Positions 55,566-64,000 of a stretch of 64,000 bases of DNA are shown piece after piece. The notes under the pieces are model-generated. The model had not been told where the DNA came from. It searched no databases and saw only the letters and a program-made list of their open reading frames with translations. Within the stretch, counting starts at the first letter, position 1; every line of letters starts with the position of its first letter. This DNA is from Lactiplantibacillus dongliensis (GTDB taxonomy: Bacteria > Bacillota > Bacilli > Lactobacillales > Lactobacillaceae): the NCBI RefSeq assembly GCF_005405105.1, contig NZ_BJDK01000018.1, positions 1 through 64,000 on the forward strand, read 5' to 3'. A program made the translations under genes and the position numbers.

Positions 55566-55775
55566 GTTGGCGGCCGTTAGTTGTTAAGCTTAAATAACAG
55601 TGCTTTGAAAACTGATGGTCACAGTGTCAAAACGAGTTAACTAAATGGGTCGTGGTTCGTGGCCTGAAATCAGGCTTGCTTTTCAAGGTTGAGTTGCTTA
55701 AGCTAAGAGGAGTAGGCAATATTGGTAGCGGCTAGTCAGGTATTTAGTGACTAGTCAGTCTAGGATTGGATGATT

Positions 55776-57128
55776 ATGGAACGGTTAAAACAAGTTAAAT
55801 TTTTTGATACGTTATCGAAGAAAATGGTTGCCGGGTTTGCGATTTTAATTGTGATTGGGACCATTTTGTTAAGTTTACCGATGGCTACGGCGACCGGTAA
55901 AGTGACCAGCTTGATTAACGTGATCTTCACGGCAGCTTCGGCAACGTGCATTACGGGATTGACGGTCGTTAATACGGCCGAGCATTGGTCGACGTTCGGT
56001 CAGCTAGTAATCTTGGGATTATCGGAAGTCGGCGCGTTAGGGTATATGACCTTTGCGGTGTTGTTGTTTAATATTATGCGCCGCAACATTGGGTTATCCA
56101 CGCAGCTCATGGTCAAGGAATCCCTCAACTTAGAAAACTTAAGTGATACCAAGAGCGTGATGCGTTATGTGATTGGGTTATCACTACTCTTTCAAGTTGG
56201 TGGTCTCGGCCTGTTAGCAGTTGATTTTGTGCCGCGTTTTGGTTGGTCACGGGGACTATATGTGTCGATGTACCATGCGGTCATGTCGTTTTGTAATGCT
56301 GGCTTTGACGTTTTCGGCAATAGTCTAATGGATTTTCGTAGTGATTCGTACGTGTTGATTGTGACGATGGTGCTGATTATTGCGGGTGGGCTTGGCTTTT
56401 TGGTTTGGCGCGATCTATTGCTTTTCCATGAACGGCATCGGCTAACGTTGAACTCCAAGTTAACGTTAGTGACCACGATTAGTTTGTTTGTGGCTGGTTT
56501 TATTTTATTGCTGATTACGGAAAGAGACTTAGCAATTTTACCGGCTGGGACGAGTTGGTTCAATCGAACGGTCAACACGTTATTCTTAAGCGTGACGCCA
56601 CGGACAGCGGGCTTAACTACGATTCCAACGCAAAGTTTACGTGTCGGGAGTCTATTCTTACTAATGGTTTTGATGTTTGTTGGTGGGACGCCTGGATCGA
56701 CTGCTGGTGGGATTAAAACAACGACGTTTGGTATTTTAATGCTACAAAGTATTGCCCAGTTGCGCGGTCGACAAGATGTTGAATTCAGTCATCGCCGGTT
56801 TAGTCAATCGAATATTAGCCGGGCGTTGTTATTGATTTTCTTGGCGAGTGTCGTCATTTCGGTGGCCACACTGATCTTAGCGCAGACGGAAACTATTCCT
56901 AAAGAATTTGGACTGGAATACGTGGTCTTTGAAGTATTGTCTGCGTTTGGGACGGTGGGGCTCAGCTTGGGACTGACGCCGCATTTAACGGTGATTGGTA
57001 AGCTGGTGATTATGCTGCTGATGTTTATTGGTCGGGTTGGTATCTTCACATCCTTATACTCGTTATCCAAACGCCAAGCCAGAGTCAGCTTAATTCGTTA
57101 TCCGGAAGAAAATATTTTAATTGGTTAG
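55776..57128 (+). CDS. ktrB: KtrB, potassium-channel subunit of the Ktr uptake system
   Basis: The 450-residue membrane protein has four MPM repeats of the TrkH/KtrB family, including selectivity-filter glycines in TCITGLT, FCNAGFD, TPRTAGLTT and FGTVGLS. It imports K+ with Na+ and is gated by KtrA. ATG 55776 is preferred over 55770 because AGGA lies 10 nt upstream. ktrA follows 14 bp later. Confidence 0.94.
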   Translation: MERLKQVKFFDTLSKKMVAGFAILIVIGTILLSLPMATATGKVTSLINVIFTAASATCITGLTVVNTAEHWSTFGQLVILGLSEVGALGYMTFAVLLFNIMRRNIGLSTQLMVKESLNLENLSDTKSVMRYVIGLSLLFQVGGLGLLAVDFVPRFGWSRGLYVSMYHAVMSFCNAGFDVFGNSLMDFRSDSYVLIVTMVLIIAGGLGFLVWRDLLLFHERHRLTLNSKLTLVTTISLFVAGFILLLITERDLAILPAGTSWFNRTVNTLFLSVTPRTAGLTTIPTQSLRVGSLFLLMVLMFVGGTPGSTAGGIKTTTFGILMLQSIAQLRGRQDVEFSHRRFSQSNISRALLLIFLASVVISVATLILAQTETIPKEFGLEYVVFEVLSAFGTVGLSLGLTPHLTVIGKLVIMLLMFIGRVGIFTSLYSLSKRQARVSLIRYPEENILIG

Positions 57129-57142
57129 AGAGGTCATCAACA

Positions 57143-57805
57143 ATGAAGAAAAGTTTTGCCGTCTTCGGCTTGGGACGCTTTGGTGAAAGTGTTGTGCGGA
57201 CTTTAGTTGCGGCGCATCAGGATGTGTTAGCGGTCGACATCAAAGAAGCACCGGTCAATGCCTTGATGGAAGTTGCGACTCAGACGTTAATTGCCGATAC
57301 ACGTGATGAGGAAGTTTTACGGGATTTAAACGTCGATACGTTTGATTACGTGATTATTGGGATTGGCAATAATATGGAAGCTAGTATTTTGACAACCATG
57401 CTGAGTAAAGAGCAGGGGGCTAAAAAAGTGATTGCTAAGGCTGAAACTAGTGATCAAGGCCGAGTGCTCGAACGGGTCGGTGCGGATCAGGTGATCTTCC
57501 CGGAACGGGATATGGGACATAACATTGTTCGCAAATTACTGTCGAATCATATTCTGAGTTTTATTGATTTGAGTGATGAATATACGTTGGCAGCGATTGA
57601 AATCACTGATCCGACGTTTGTCAATCAGAATTTGATTGCTTTAAATTTACGCCAGCGCTTTGGGTTGACCGTGATTGCGATTAAGCATGACGGCAAGATC
57701 AATGTGTCGCCCAAGCCAACCGATATGATGGAGCTGCATGATGTTTTAACAGTCGTGGGTCCGGTTAAAGGGGTCGAAAAGTTAGACGAGGCTTTAAAAA
57801 AATAA
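57143..57805 (+). CDS. ktrA: KtrA, RCK regulatory subunit
   Basis: The 220-residue cytoplasmic ring protein has an N-terminal RCK_N Rossmann site (FAVFGLGRFGESVVRTL, with IGIGNNMEAS) and an RCK_C domain (about 135-220). In Firmicutes, KtrA binds ATP/ADP and c-di-AMP, which closes KtrB. It lies directly after ktrB. Confidence 0.94.
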   Translation: MKKSFAVFGLGRFGESVVRTLVAAHQDVLAVDIKEAPVNALMEVATQTLIADTRDEEVLRDLNVDTFDYVIIGIGNNMEASILTTMLSKEQGAKKVIAKAETSDQGRVLERVGADQVIFPERDMGHNIVRKLLSNHILSFIDLSDEYTLAAIEITDPTFVNQNLIALNLRQRFGLTVIAIKHDGKINVSPKPTDMMELHDVLTVVGPVKGVEKLDEALKK

Positions 57806-57810
57806 TTGGG

Positions 57811-57845
57811 AACGTCTGAGTCAGCCATGGCTTGGGCGTTTTTTG
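57811..57845 (+). terminator. Terminator of ktrAB
   Basis: Stem aacgtctgagtcagcc / ggcttgggcgtt plus T run. Confidence 0.82.
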
Positions 57846-58121
57846 ATGGTTGTTTAGAAATTAAAAGTTTAAATAAGCTGGGTCAACAAGCGTGGCAATG
57901 AGTCAGCAATCGATAGTTGGTACGCAAAGCTTCCAAATAAAAATTCAAAGTCGCATTTAATTGTACACAAGTGGTAAGCTTCGGTTGGTGTCAGAGGACA
58001 AGAGATGATGTTGTTAACAATAATTTAAATTAGGGTGTGGCTGGTCGGCCGCAAGCAGACCGGTCATAAATGATGGTCCAAATGAGTTAGGTTCACAACA
58101 TGCAGATTGGAGGAGAATATC
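57846..58121. other. Spacer before the WxL gene cluster
   Basis: About 276 bp with no gene seen. GGAGGAG ends 9 bp before the first WxL gene. No clear promoter consensus was identified. Confidence 0.5.
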
Positions 58122-58847
58122 ATGCGTGCAATTAATAAAATGATGAGTGGTATTGGCGGTGGCTTAGCCATTGCAACCTTAGCGTTAACACCGTTAGCGG
58201 CGATGGCGGCTGGCCCTGGGACGGCGACTAGCAACTTAACAACGGTCTCAACCGGGTATGTTTCAGATAGTACCGGGAATGCCGAAGCGCAGTCAAATGC
58301 TGAATTTGCGGTCGCACCAGGTCCCTTAACCTTGAATTCGGTCCCTAATATCCAGTTGGGTAGTGTCGGTGTCAAGAGTATTGCCACTGGCAGTCCCGTT
58401 TTACCATTAGTTTCGGGGACGACCACTGGCGGGACTGGCTATGATGGTAATGGGTCAGATTCGTTGAATGTCACTGATTATCGTGGGGATCATGCCGGCT
58501 GGTCGTTGACCGTTGGGATGGGACCATTCACGACGACCGGTAAGGATACTGTTACCAGCGCTTCTTTGGCCTTAGATGCGACCGCGGGGGCGATGGATAA
58601 TAGTACCACGGCAGCACCCGTCAGCTTGACCTTACCACAGTCAACCTTGACGTCTAGCTGGGTAACAAATCCTGAAACGTTATGGTTAGCGGATGCCAAT
58701 ACTGGTGAAGGTAGTAACAGTGCTACGTTAGCCTCGACGACGGCGTTGACAATTGGCAAGGAACCAACAGTCACCGCTGGGACCTACACTGCGACAATGT
58801 ATTGGGCTTTGCAAGATGCACCAGCCGCGACAACGCCAGCGTCATAG
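58122..58847 (+). CDS. WxL-domain surface protein
   Basis: The 241-residue protein starts with a signal peptide (about 1-29, cleavage near AMAAG) and is Thr/Ser/Ala-rich. The WxL motif occurs as HAGWSLTV and the distal YWALQD motif lies near the C terminus. The WxL domain binds cell-wall peptidoglycan non-covalently. This protein is mostly the WxL domain itself. GGAGGAGAAT precedes ATG 58122. With the next two genes it forms a Csc-type surface complex. Confidence 0.9.
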   Translation: MRAINKMMSGIGGGLAIATLALTPLAAMAAGPGTATSNLTTVSTGYVSDSTGNAEAQSNAEFAVAPGPLTLNSVPNIQLGSVGVKSIATGSPVLPLVSGTTTGGTGYDGNGSDSLNVTDYRGDHAGWSLTVGMGPFTTTGKDTVTSASLALDATAGAMDNSTTAAPVSLTLPQSTLTSSWVTNPETLWLADANTGEGSNSATLASTTALTIGKEPTVTAGTYTATMYWALQDAPAATTPAS

Positions 58848-58898
58848 TTGATTGAGCGGATTAAATTGGATTAATCGTTAGTGCTGGGGGGGCTCATA

Positions 58899-59933
58899 AT
58901 GAAATGTAGACGGTTCAAATGGGGGTTGTTCGGGTTAGTCGTTTTACTGGGGTTGTTCGGTGGTTGGCATGGGATTGCCCACGCGACGACCAGCAAACCA
59001 ACCAACTTTACAGCCGTACCTTTATTACCTAAAAATCAATTGACCAAGCAAGCGGACTATTATGATTTGCATGTGACACCGGGGACGACCCAAGTTTTAA
59101 AACTGGCGGTCAGTAATCCGGGGTCAACGTCGCGAACCTTAAAAGTAATTCCGATTAATGCGACAACGGCGGATGCCGGCAATGCGGTCTACATCCCATC
59201 CAATCGCACCGATGCGTCGGCCCAGACAACGTTTACTAAAATGACGACGCCCGCAGTGACGATCACTTTGGCGCCCCATCAAGGTAAAACGGTGACTTTT
59301 CGGACGAAGATTCCGAGTGGCGGCTTTCGTGGTCAAGTATTAGGCGGGTTATTTGTAACGGATGTTAAAGCAACGGTACCCAAACCGCAAAAGCACTCTC
59401 AGAATTTTCGGCTAGATAATCGCTATGCCGAAGTGACCGCCGTTTCATTGTGGTGTCATCCTAAGCAAGTGATGCCGATTCACTTAAAGTTAGCCGCGGT
59501 TAAGGTCGGCCTGCAAGGCGATCAGCCAATGGTCTTTGCCAAAATTCGTAATCTGACGCCGTTGTTATTTGGCGAACTAAAGATTAAGGCCCGCGTCATT
59601 CAAGATCAGACTGGTAAGCAAGTGACCACGCAAACGTTAAAAGCCGGTTCGATGGCGCCCAATAGTTGGTTTAATTATGGGGTCACTTTAGGAAGTAAGA
59701 CGTTAGCGGCAGGTCGTTATACGTTAAAGTTGCATCTGACAAGCGGTAAGCGCACTTGGAATTTTAATCAGCACTTTCGGTTATCAGCGCAACGGACTCG
59801 CGAACACAATACGACCGTTAAAGCGGTTAAACAGCCGGTTAATTGGTGGTTGTGGATTATTCTCGCCATCTTAGCGTTGCTGTTGTTGATTACCGGGGCT
59901 TATTGGCTCGGCAAACGGCGCACGCGTTCATAG
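58899..59933 (+). CDS. DUF916/DUF3324 WxL-interacting protein
   Basis: The 344-residue protein has a signal peptide, then DUF916 (about 40-150; YYDLHVTPGTTQVLKLAVSN), DUF3324 (about 160-290; PMVFAKIRNLTP) and a C-terminal membrane helix with a KRRTRS anchor. Such proteins link WxL proteins to peptidoglycan and host ligands. ATG 58899 follows GGGGGG. The ORF extension upstream has no support. Confidence 0.9.
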   Translation: MKCRRFKWGLFGLVVLLGLFGGWHGIAHATTSKPTNFTAVPLLPKNQLTKQADYYDLHVTPGTTQVLKLAVSNPGSTSRTLKVIPINATTADAGNAVYIPSNRTDASAQTTFTKMTTPAVTITLAPHQGKTVTFRTKIPSGGFRGQVLGGLFVTDVKATVPKPQKHSQNFRLDNRYAEVTAVSLWCHPKQVMPIHLKLAAVKVGLQGDQPMVFAKIRNLTPLLFGELKIKARVIQDQTGKQVTTQTLKAGSMAPNSWFNYGVTLGSKTLAAGRYTLKLHLTSGKRTWNFNQHFRLSAQRTREHNTTVKAVKQPVNWWLWIILAILALLLLITGAYWLGKRRTRS

Positions 59934-59949
59934 TGAGGAGGTGCTGGCA

Positions 59950-61422
59950 ATGTGCAGACAACCGCAAATTTGGCGGTTCAAGTTATTGTTAGCGGTGCTG
60001 GTTTTACTAGGTTGGAGTGGCTATGCCATTTGCGGCCAAGCAGCTACTAGTGCGCCACAACCAGCTAGTTCTACACCCAGTTCGGTACTAGGCCTGAACC
60101 TGTCCGGTGGCTTTACCCAACAACCGATTGATTCCAACCAAGTTGCTGGTCAAACGGTTACGCTTTCGGCGACTGCAACCCGGAGCGCACTAGAAGCGGT
60201 GACCAATCCGTTTGGTAGTCGGAAGTATGTTTGGTGGGAGTCAACTGACGATGGCCAGACTTATAGCCAAGTGGGATCCAACAGTTCAACTTATAGCTTT
60301 ACGGCGCCAAGTGTGACTAAGCCAACACCGTTATTATTCCAAGTAGAGTATGATTTTACTGGGATTGGGTTATTCTCAAATGATTGGTCACGGATTGCGA
60401 CGGTCACGATCACGCCAGGCCGGATTCCAGCCACTGGAATTAAGGTTAGTGCGGATACGACCTCATTAAATAATAGTGAGAGTACGATGGTTTACGCTGA
60501 CTTATCACCGGCGGATGCGACTGATCCCGTGACCTGGAAGAGTAGTGATACGTCGTTAGCCACGGTTGATAGCTATGGTGATGTGACGGCAACTGCGGCT
60601 GCTAGTGATACTAGTGGTACTGCGGATGATCATGGGACGGTCACGATTACTGGGACGGTTAATGGTTACAGTGATAGTGTCAAGATCACGATTGGGTCGT
60701 TGCAAAACGTGACGGTGCAAGAAGGCACGGCAGCCACGTTTACGCTGGCTGATGTGCCAAGTGGCATGACTGTCAAAAACTGGTACCGTGTCAAGGATGG
60801 GACCAGCACGGCCCTAAATTCGACGGCAAGTAGTTATACCATCAGTAGTCCAACGAACGCGACCGACGATCAGACGTCCTACTACGCTGCACTGAACTAT
60901 ACCGTGAATGGTAGTGTTAAAACGGTTACCACGAATGCAGCTTTGCTGACGGTGACGAAGGGCGGCAATCTGACCTTAACGGCGGTACCAAACTTCAACT
61001 TTGGGTCCGTTGACCTGAAGACCCTTAGCGAAGGGACCACGTTAGCGACAACGGATACGGCCATCGATGGCGGCCCGGCTTATGATGGTAATAATGAAGG
61101 AACATTAAGTGTAACGGACGATCGTACCGTGGGTGGCAGTTGGCAATTGTCCGCTAGTCTTGCCCCCTTTGGGTCGACCAGCGGCAGTGATAGTGGTAAA
61201 TTAGGCACGGCGCAACTTGAGTTAGATGATCCGAATGCCCGGTTAGACCAGCTGATTACCGCCAATAATACGGAAACACCAATTTATACGCAGAGTGGTT
61301 ACGAAAGTCAAAGCTTTGATGTAACGGCCAGCAAGCTAGAACTTGCAGCTAGTCCACTAGCAAGTGCAACGAATTATCAAAGCACTTTGACGTGGACTTT
61401 AGCCGTGGTACCAACTAATTAG
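59950..61422 (+). CDS. Large WxL-domain surface protein with a bacterial Ig-like domain
   Basis: The 490-residue protein has a signal peptide (cleaved near GQAAT), an N-terminal adhesin-like part, and a BIG2-like Ig repeat (about 160-250; TGIKVSADTTSLNNSE with VTWKSSDTSLATVD). A second beta-rich segment and a C-terminal WxL domain follow (GSWQLSASL, then LTWTLAVVP). It probably projects the WxL complex for adhesion. ATG 59950 is 8 nt after GAGGAGG. Confidence 0.88.
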   Translation: MCRQPQIWRFKLLLAVLVLLGWSGYAICGQAATSAPQPASSTPSSVLGLNLSGGFTQQPIDSNQVAGQTVTLSATATRSALEAVTNPFGSRKYVWWESTDDGQTYSQVGSNSSTYSFTAPSVTKPTPLLFQVEYDFTGIGLFSNDWSRIATVTITPGRIPATGIKVSADTTSLNNSESTMVYADLSPADATDPVTWKSSDTSLATVDSYGDVTATAAASDTSGTADDHGTVTITGTVNGYSDSVKITIGSLQNVTVQEGTAATFTLADVPSGMTVKNWYRVKDGTSTALNSTASSYTISSPTNATDDQTSYYAALNYTVNGSVKTVTTNAALLTVTKGGNLTLTAVPNFNFGSVDLKTLSEGTTLATTDTAIDGGPAYDGNNEGTLSVTDDRTVGGSWQLSASLAPFGSTSGSDSGKLGTAQLELDDPNARLDQLITANNTETPIYTQSGYESQSFDVTASKLELAASPLASATNYQSTLTWTLAVVPTN

Positions 61423-61437
61423 GTCGTGATCACCAAG

Positions 61438-61478
61438 CGACCGCCAGCAAGGTAAATTATTGCTGGCGGTCGTTTTTT
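61438..61478. terminator. Terminator of the WxL cluster
   Basis: Perfect stem cgaccgccagcaa / ttgctggcggtcg followed by six T. Confidence 0.9.
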
Positions 61479-61509
61479 GGTTTAATTTGTTAGTGATTAC
61501 AGGCTTAAG

Positions 61510-61659
61510 TTAGTGGCCGTGGTCATGTTGCCTAAACAACCAGACTAAGCCGCCCAAAACGAGGGCAATCAAAACGGCCCGTACACCCCAAATCAGCACC
61601 CAGAGTGTTAAAAAATATGAAAGCAACTGTGACCAATTCGTCATTAATGTTAGCAGCAT
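61510..61659 (-). CDS. 49-residue membrane protein downstream of the quinone reductase gene
   Basis: One or two membrane segments (LLSYFLTLWVLIWGV and VLIALVLGGLVWLF) and a His-rich tail QHDHGH. AGGAGGTG, lying within the last codons of the upstream gene, is ideally spaced for ATG 61659, and the start is 2 bp after that gene's stop. Translation is probably coupled. The upstream reading frame extension is not coding. Family unknown. Confidence 0.75.
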   Translation of the reverse strand: MLLTLMTNWSQLLSYFLTLWVLIWGVRAVLIALVLGGLVWLFRQHDHGH

Positions 61660-61661
61660 GG

Positions 61662-62642
61662 TTAACGCACCTCCTGATGATAAGTTAGCAAGATGCGGCC
61701 GGCTGAATGGTGGTCTAACAAGTGATGTTGCGCCGTTTTGACAGCGGTAAACGGGTGTTGTTCTTGAATAACAGCCGTTAATTTTTGCTGGGCCAACTGA
61801 CGGAGCAACCATTGGTAGTCATTAGGCATGATTGCACCGCTAATAAACGTGAAAGCTTGTTGCGAGCGAGGGCGATAATGTGGTTGTGCTAACGACCAGA
61901 TGCGGATTGGCCCCAAATATGGGGTGAGTCGATCTAGCAGCGTTGTCGCGCCCGCTAAATCAATGACTTGAGTGACGGGCGTTAGTGAGTTGGCTTGATC
62001 GATCAAGGGTCGATCATAGTCAATGATTTGTTCAGCACCCAGCTGAGCCAGTAAGTCGTGGCGACTGGTGTGACCGACTGCGACAGTATGGACGCCAAAT
62101 AAGTGGGCCAGCTGAATCAAGTAAGTCCCAACGCTACCACTAGCGCCGGTTATCAGTGCCGTGTCACCTGTTTGAAGCCGACTTTTTTTAAAAGCAAAGT
62201 AAGCGGCATCGGCACCACCGATAAGCGTCGTCGCTGCTGCCAGTGAGACGCCTTGTGGTACTCGAAACAGTAAGGGCGGTAACGTTGACAGCAGCTGCTC
62301 TTGGTGGCTGCCGGATGGTTGAATTCCGATTACTGGTTGATTTAACAATGATGGCTGTCGTAACCGGCCGACTTCCCGAACGATGCCACCGAAGCCGTAG
62401 CCAAGGACCATGGGTAACTTAACGGGGCGAATTTGCTGGAGCTGCCCAGTTTCAGTTAGGATATCATAGGGCATTACGGGCGTGTAACGCGTTTCGATAC
62501 GCACGGCTAATGGGTTGAGCTTAGGTACAGGTCGAGTCGTTAGTTGTAGATCATCAATACCTTGGTAGCTCTGCTGCTGAATAGCCTGAATTGACCCATG
62601 TGGCTTAGTGGGGGCTGGTGTTTGAAAATGATTAGCGGACAT
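61662..62642 (-). CDS. MDR-superfamily oxidoreductase, quinone reductase-like
   Basis: The 326-residue medium-chain dehydrogenase/reductase has a GroES-like N domain and the nucleotide site ITGASGSVGTYLIQLA (about 163-178). No structural or catalytic zinc cysteines are seen, which points to the NADPH:quinone reductase group. The substrate is not known. TTAGGAGG precedes the ATG. An Rgg-like regulator gene is immediately upstream on the same strand. Confidence 0.85.
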   Translation of the reverse strand: MSANHFQTPAPTKPHGSIQAIQQQSYQGIDDLQLTTRPVPKLNPLAVRIETRYTPVMPYDILTETGQLQQIRPVKLPMVLGYGFGGIVREVGRLRQPSLLNQPVIGIQPSGSHQEQLLSTLPPLLFRVPQGVSLAAATTLIGGADAAYFAFKKSRLQTGDTALITGASGSVGTYLIQLAHLFGVHTVAVGHTSRHDLLAQLGAEQIIDYDRPLIDQANSLTPVTQVIDLAGATTLLDRLTPYLGPIRIWSLAQPHYRPRSQQAFTFISGAIMPNDYQWLLRQLAQQKLTAVIQEQHPFTAVKTAQHHLLDHHSAGRILLTYHQEVR

Positions 62643-62718
62643 AAAAAAGACCTCCTAAGATTGGATGGTCTTACTTTAAGTGATTAACATGATTTTTAAA
62701 AATCAGTATACTGATAGT

Positions 62719-63537
62719 TCAAAAAGCCTTGGGTACTTTTTCGTGGAAGAGATCGGTTAAAAACTGTTGTTTGTGAGTGGCAGTAGTGGCCTCATCAGCA
62801 TGTCCGGTTCGTGTCGCTAGCTCCGCTAATAGTCGATAACTGTTGGCTAACATATAGTGCGAGTTATGGGCAGTAATAAAAGTGATGCCGGCTTGGAGCC
62901 GGTTAGCAGCGAGTTGGTCGTCAGATAAGAAGTAGGCCGTTAGCGCGGCTAGATAAAAAATAATATTTAGATTTTCTTCATAAGAACTTTGGTCAATGTT
63001 GGCTAGCGCTTGATCAATCAACTGATTGGCACGACGTTGATGATGTTGCTTGGCTGCAACGGTAGCCAGCGATGCCATTGCAAGGCGTGTCAACAGTGTT
63101 AAGTGCCGTGATTCAGTCATTGTCATGGCGAAGGTGAGGTTTTGGGTGGCTGCCGTTAATTGAGAGTCGACATGGAGTTGGGCGACGCCGAGATAGTAGT
63201 AATAGGCTTGGGTTTGTTGGGCCGTGGTCACCATGGCTAGTGTTGCGGGATCAGTTAGAAATTGTTGCAGGTCTTGATAACGGTGTTGATTACAGAGTTG
63301 TTGCATCTGGGTGTTTAATGAGTCGCTGTTGCTGATGGTAAAGTCGTCCGCGAGACTAATCGCCTCCAGTGAAATATCGAGTCGCCGACAAAGTGCGAGG
63401 AGTAGCTTAGCATTCGGTGTGTAGTGATCGTTTTCAATAGCAGATAACATCGATTGCGCACAGAGGCCCGTAGCGATTGCTTTTTGTGACCGGCCTAGCT
63501 GGCGACGAGCTTGTTTGAGGGTAGTCCCGAGTGACAT
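62719..63537 (-). CDS. Rgg/PlcR-like transcriptional regulator (XRE helix-turn-helix plus TPR-like domain)
   Basis: The 272-residue protein has an N-terminal XRE helix-turn-helix (LKQARRQLGRSQKAIATGL, about 6-24; SMLSAIENDHYTPN next) and a helical C-terminal domain of TPR-like repeats. Rgg, MutR and PlcR proteins of this shape often sense short peptides. No peptide gene is evident nearby. ATG 63537 follows AAGGAGG. It probably controls the adjacent oxidoreductase gene, 76 bp away. Confidence 0.84.
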   Translation of the reverse strand: MSLGTTLKQARRQLGRSQKAIATGLCAQSMLSAIENDHYTPNAKLLLALCRRLDISLEAISLADDFTISNSDSLNTQMQQLCNQHRYQDLQQFLTDPATLAMVTTAQQTQAYYYYLGVAQLHVDSQLTAATQNLTFAMTMTESRHLTLLTRLAMASLATVAAKQHHQRRANQLIDQALANIDQSSYEENLNIIFYLAALTAYFLSDDQLAANRLQAGITFITAHNSHYMLANSYRLLAELATRTGHADEATTATHKQQFLTDLFHEKVPKAF

Positions 63538-63643
63538 GGTTAGTGGCCTCCTTGAAGTGTACATAAGTTTAATTTACTTGGTTTAGTTGGAAAAGGCTAG
63601 GTTAAATTGCAAAATAGATTATTTTAAATCACCAGCGTTGACC

Positions 63644-63771
63644 CACTTGGTGTTCGGTCAACTTGCTAATTAGTTGCGAACAGGTTGGCATTTTGGAGCC
63701 ATGCTACGCGCTTCGAAACTGAGCTTGATCTAAGGTCGAGAAACCCACGCGTCCTAAACGTGTGGTTAACA
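63644..63771. repeat. Remnant of the dispersed element, copy H
   Basis: Begins CACTTGGTGTTCGGTCAAC. The interior gagccatgctacgcg...gatctaaggtcgagaaa resembles copy E. The right end is lost. Weak evidence. Confidence 0.4.
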
Positions 63772-63803
63772 TAATTCTAATTTATCAAAGCTGATTGTCA
63801 CTT

Positions 63804-63831
63804 TTGAAAACTGGCGTTAAAACGGTATAAT
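63804..63831 (+). promoter_or_regulatory. Promoter of the terminal histidine-phosphatase gene
   Basis: TTGAAA (63804-63809) and TATAAT (63826-63831) with 16-bp spacing, 51 bp before the gene. Confidence 0.6.
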
Positions 63832-63881
63832 AAGAAGTAAACTTTAAGGGCCGTTAGTGGCCGGAATGAGGAAGAAATCTT

Positions 63882-64000
63882 TTGACAAAACTGCTGTTTG
63901 TACGCCACGGAAAAACTGAATGGAACTTAGAGGGCCGCTATCAGGGCTCACAGGGGGACTCACCGTTATTGCCCGCTAGCTATGATGAAATTCATCAATT
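63882..64000 (+). CDS. Histidine phosphatase / phosphoglycerate mutase-like, 5' part (cut by window end)
   Basis: The first 39 codons encode LLFVRHGKTEWNLEG with the RHG catalytic motif of the histidine phosphatase superfamily. The start is TTG 63882 (MTKLLFVRHG); GAGGAAG lies upstream. The remainder is outside the window, so a metabolic role (mutase or broad phosphatase) cannot be resolved. Confidence 0.85.
   Translation, partial: MTKLLFVRHGKTEWNLEGRYQGSQGDSPLLPASYDEIHQ

Noticed and set aside
55566-55775. Search for a c-di-AMP (ydaO) riboswitch before ktrB
   Set aside because: The conserved ydaO core sequences were not found in this spacer.
58107-58121. Earlier start for the first WxL gene
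   Set aside because: The extra residues cover the ribosome-binding site; ATG 58122 gives a normal signal peptide.

Overview
The window looks like a chromosomal segment of a low-GC Gram-positive lactobacillus, most likely a member of the Lactiplantibacillus/Levilactobacillus side of Lactobacillaceae. This is inferred from gene families and gene order: a Bacillus-like spx-mecA-coiA-pepF-spxH-relQ-nadK-rluD run, a dcw cluster followed by sepF-ylmG-ylmH-divIVA-ileS, T-box leaders, WxL surface proteins, and DUF1831, DUF3397 and DUF4044 proteins. No species call was possible without a search. There is no prophage, insertion sequence with transposase, CRISPR array or antibiotic-resistance gene. Most of the segment is housekeeping.

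Layout. 1-2177: end of an rRNA operon, with a partial and a complete 5S gene and 21 tRNA genes. A 5S-tRNA(Val)-tRNA(Lys) unit is tandemly duplicated and a tRNA(fMet)-tRNA(Asp) pair is repeated. 2178-8148: serS under a serine T-box, then a putative permease, both L-serine dehydratase subunits and a YheO/DauR-type regulator, forming a serine-handling block. 8232-10756: small proteins, a HmoB-like heme monooxygenase and an MBL-fold hydrolase, with Fur-like boxes nearby. 11052-19070: the stress/competence block (Spx, MecA, CoiA, PepF, SpxH, RelQ, NAD kinase, pseudouridine synthase). 19147-31301: mixed metabolism and transport (CutC, lactonase, an orphan GutA-like IIA, AI-2E-type exporter, zinc-independent S14, RlmA, BrnQ, TrmL, FtsK, CorA). 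31588-49115: division and wall synthesis from mraZ to ileS. 49654-55512: dapF, a Nudix hydrolase, mtnN, and an iscS-DUF1831-mnmA tRNA-thiolation group. 55776-57805: KtrAB potassium uptake. 58122-61422: a three-gene WxL surface complex. 61510-64000: a quinone-reductase-like gene with a tiny membrane protein, an Rgg-like regulator and the start of a histidine phosphatase.

The signal least explained by known genes is a dispersed family of non-coding elements. They are about 100-405 bp long, have 13-16 bp terminal inverted repeats (core TTGGTGCTAGTT), nested internal hairpins and modular internal deletions. There are six fairly clear copies and two remnants, all intergenic and mostly just upstream of a gene (pepF, trmL, ftsK, the DUF3397 gene, murD, iscS, and near dapF). 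Two copies are flanked by 9-10 bp direct repeats, which suggests transposition like a MITE. Other points worth checking are a hairpin that would bury the brnQ ribosome-binding site, an 18-codon leader peptide coupled to pepF, a CTG start for ylmG, a GutA-like IIA protein without its phosphorylated histidine, and a shared candidate operator for the serine dehydratase operon and its regulator.
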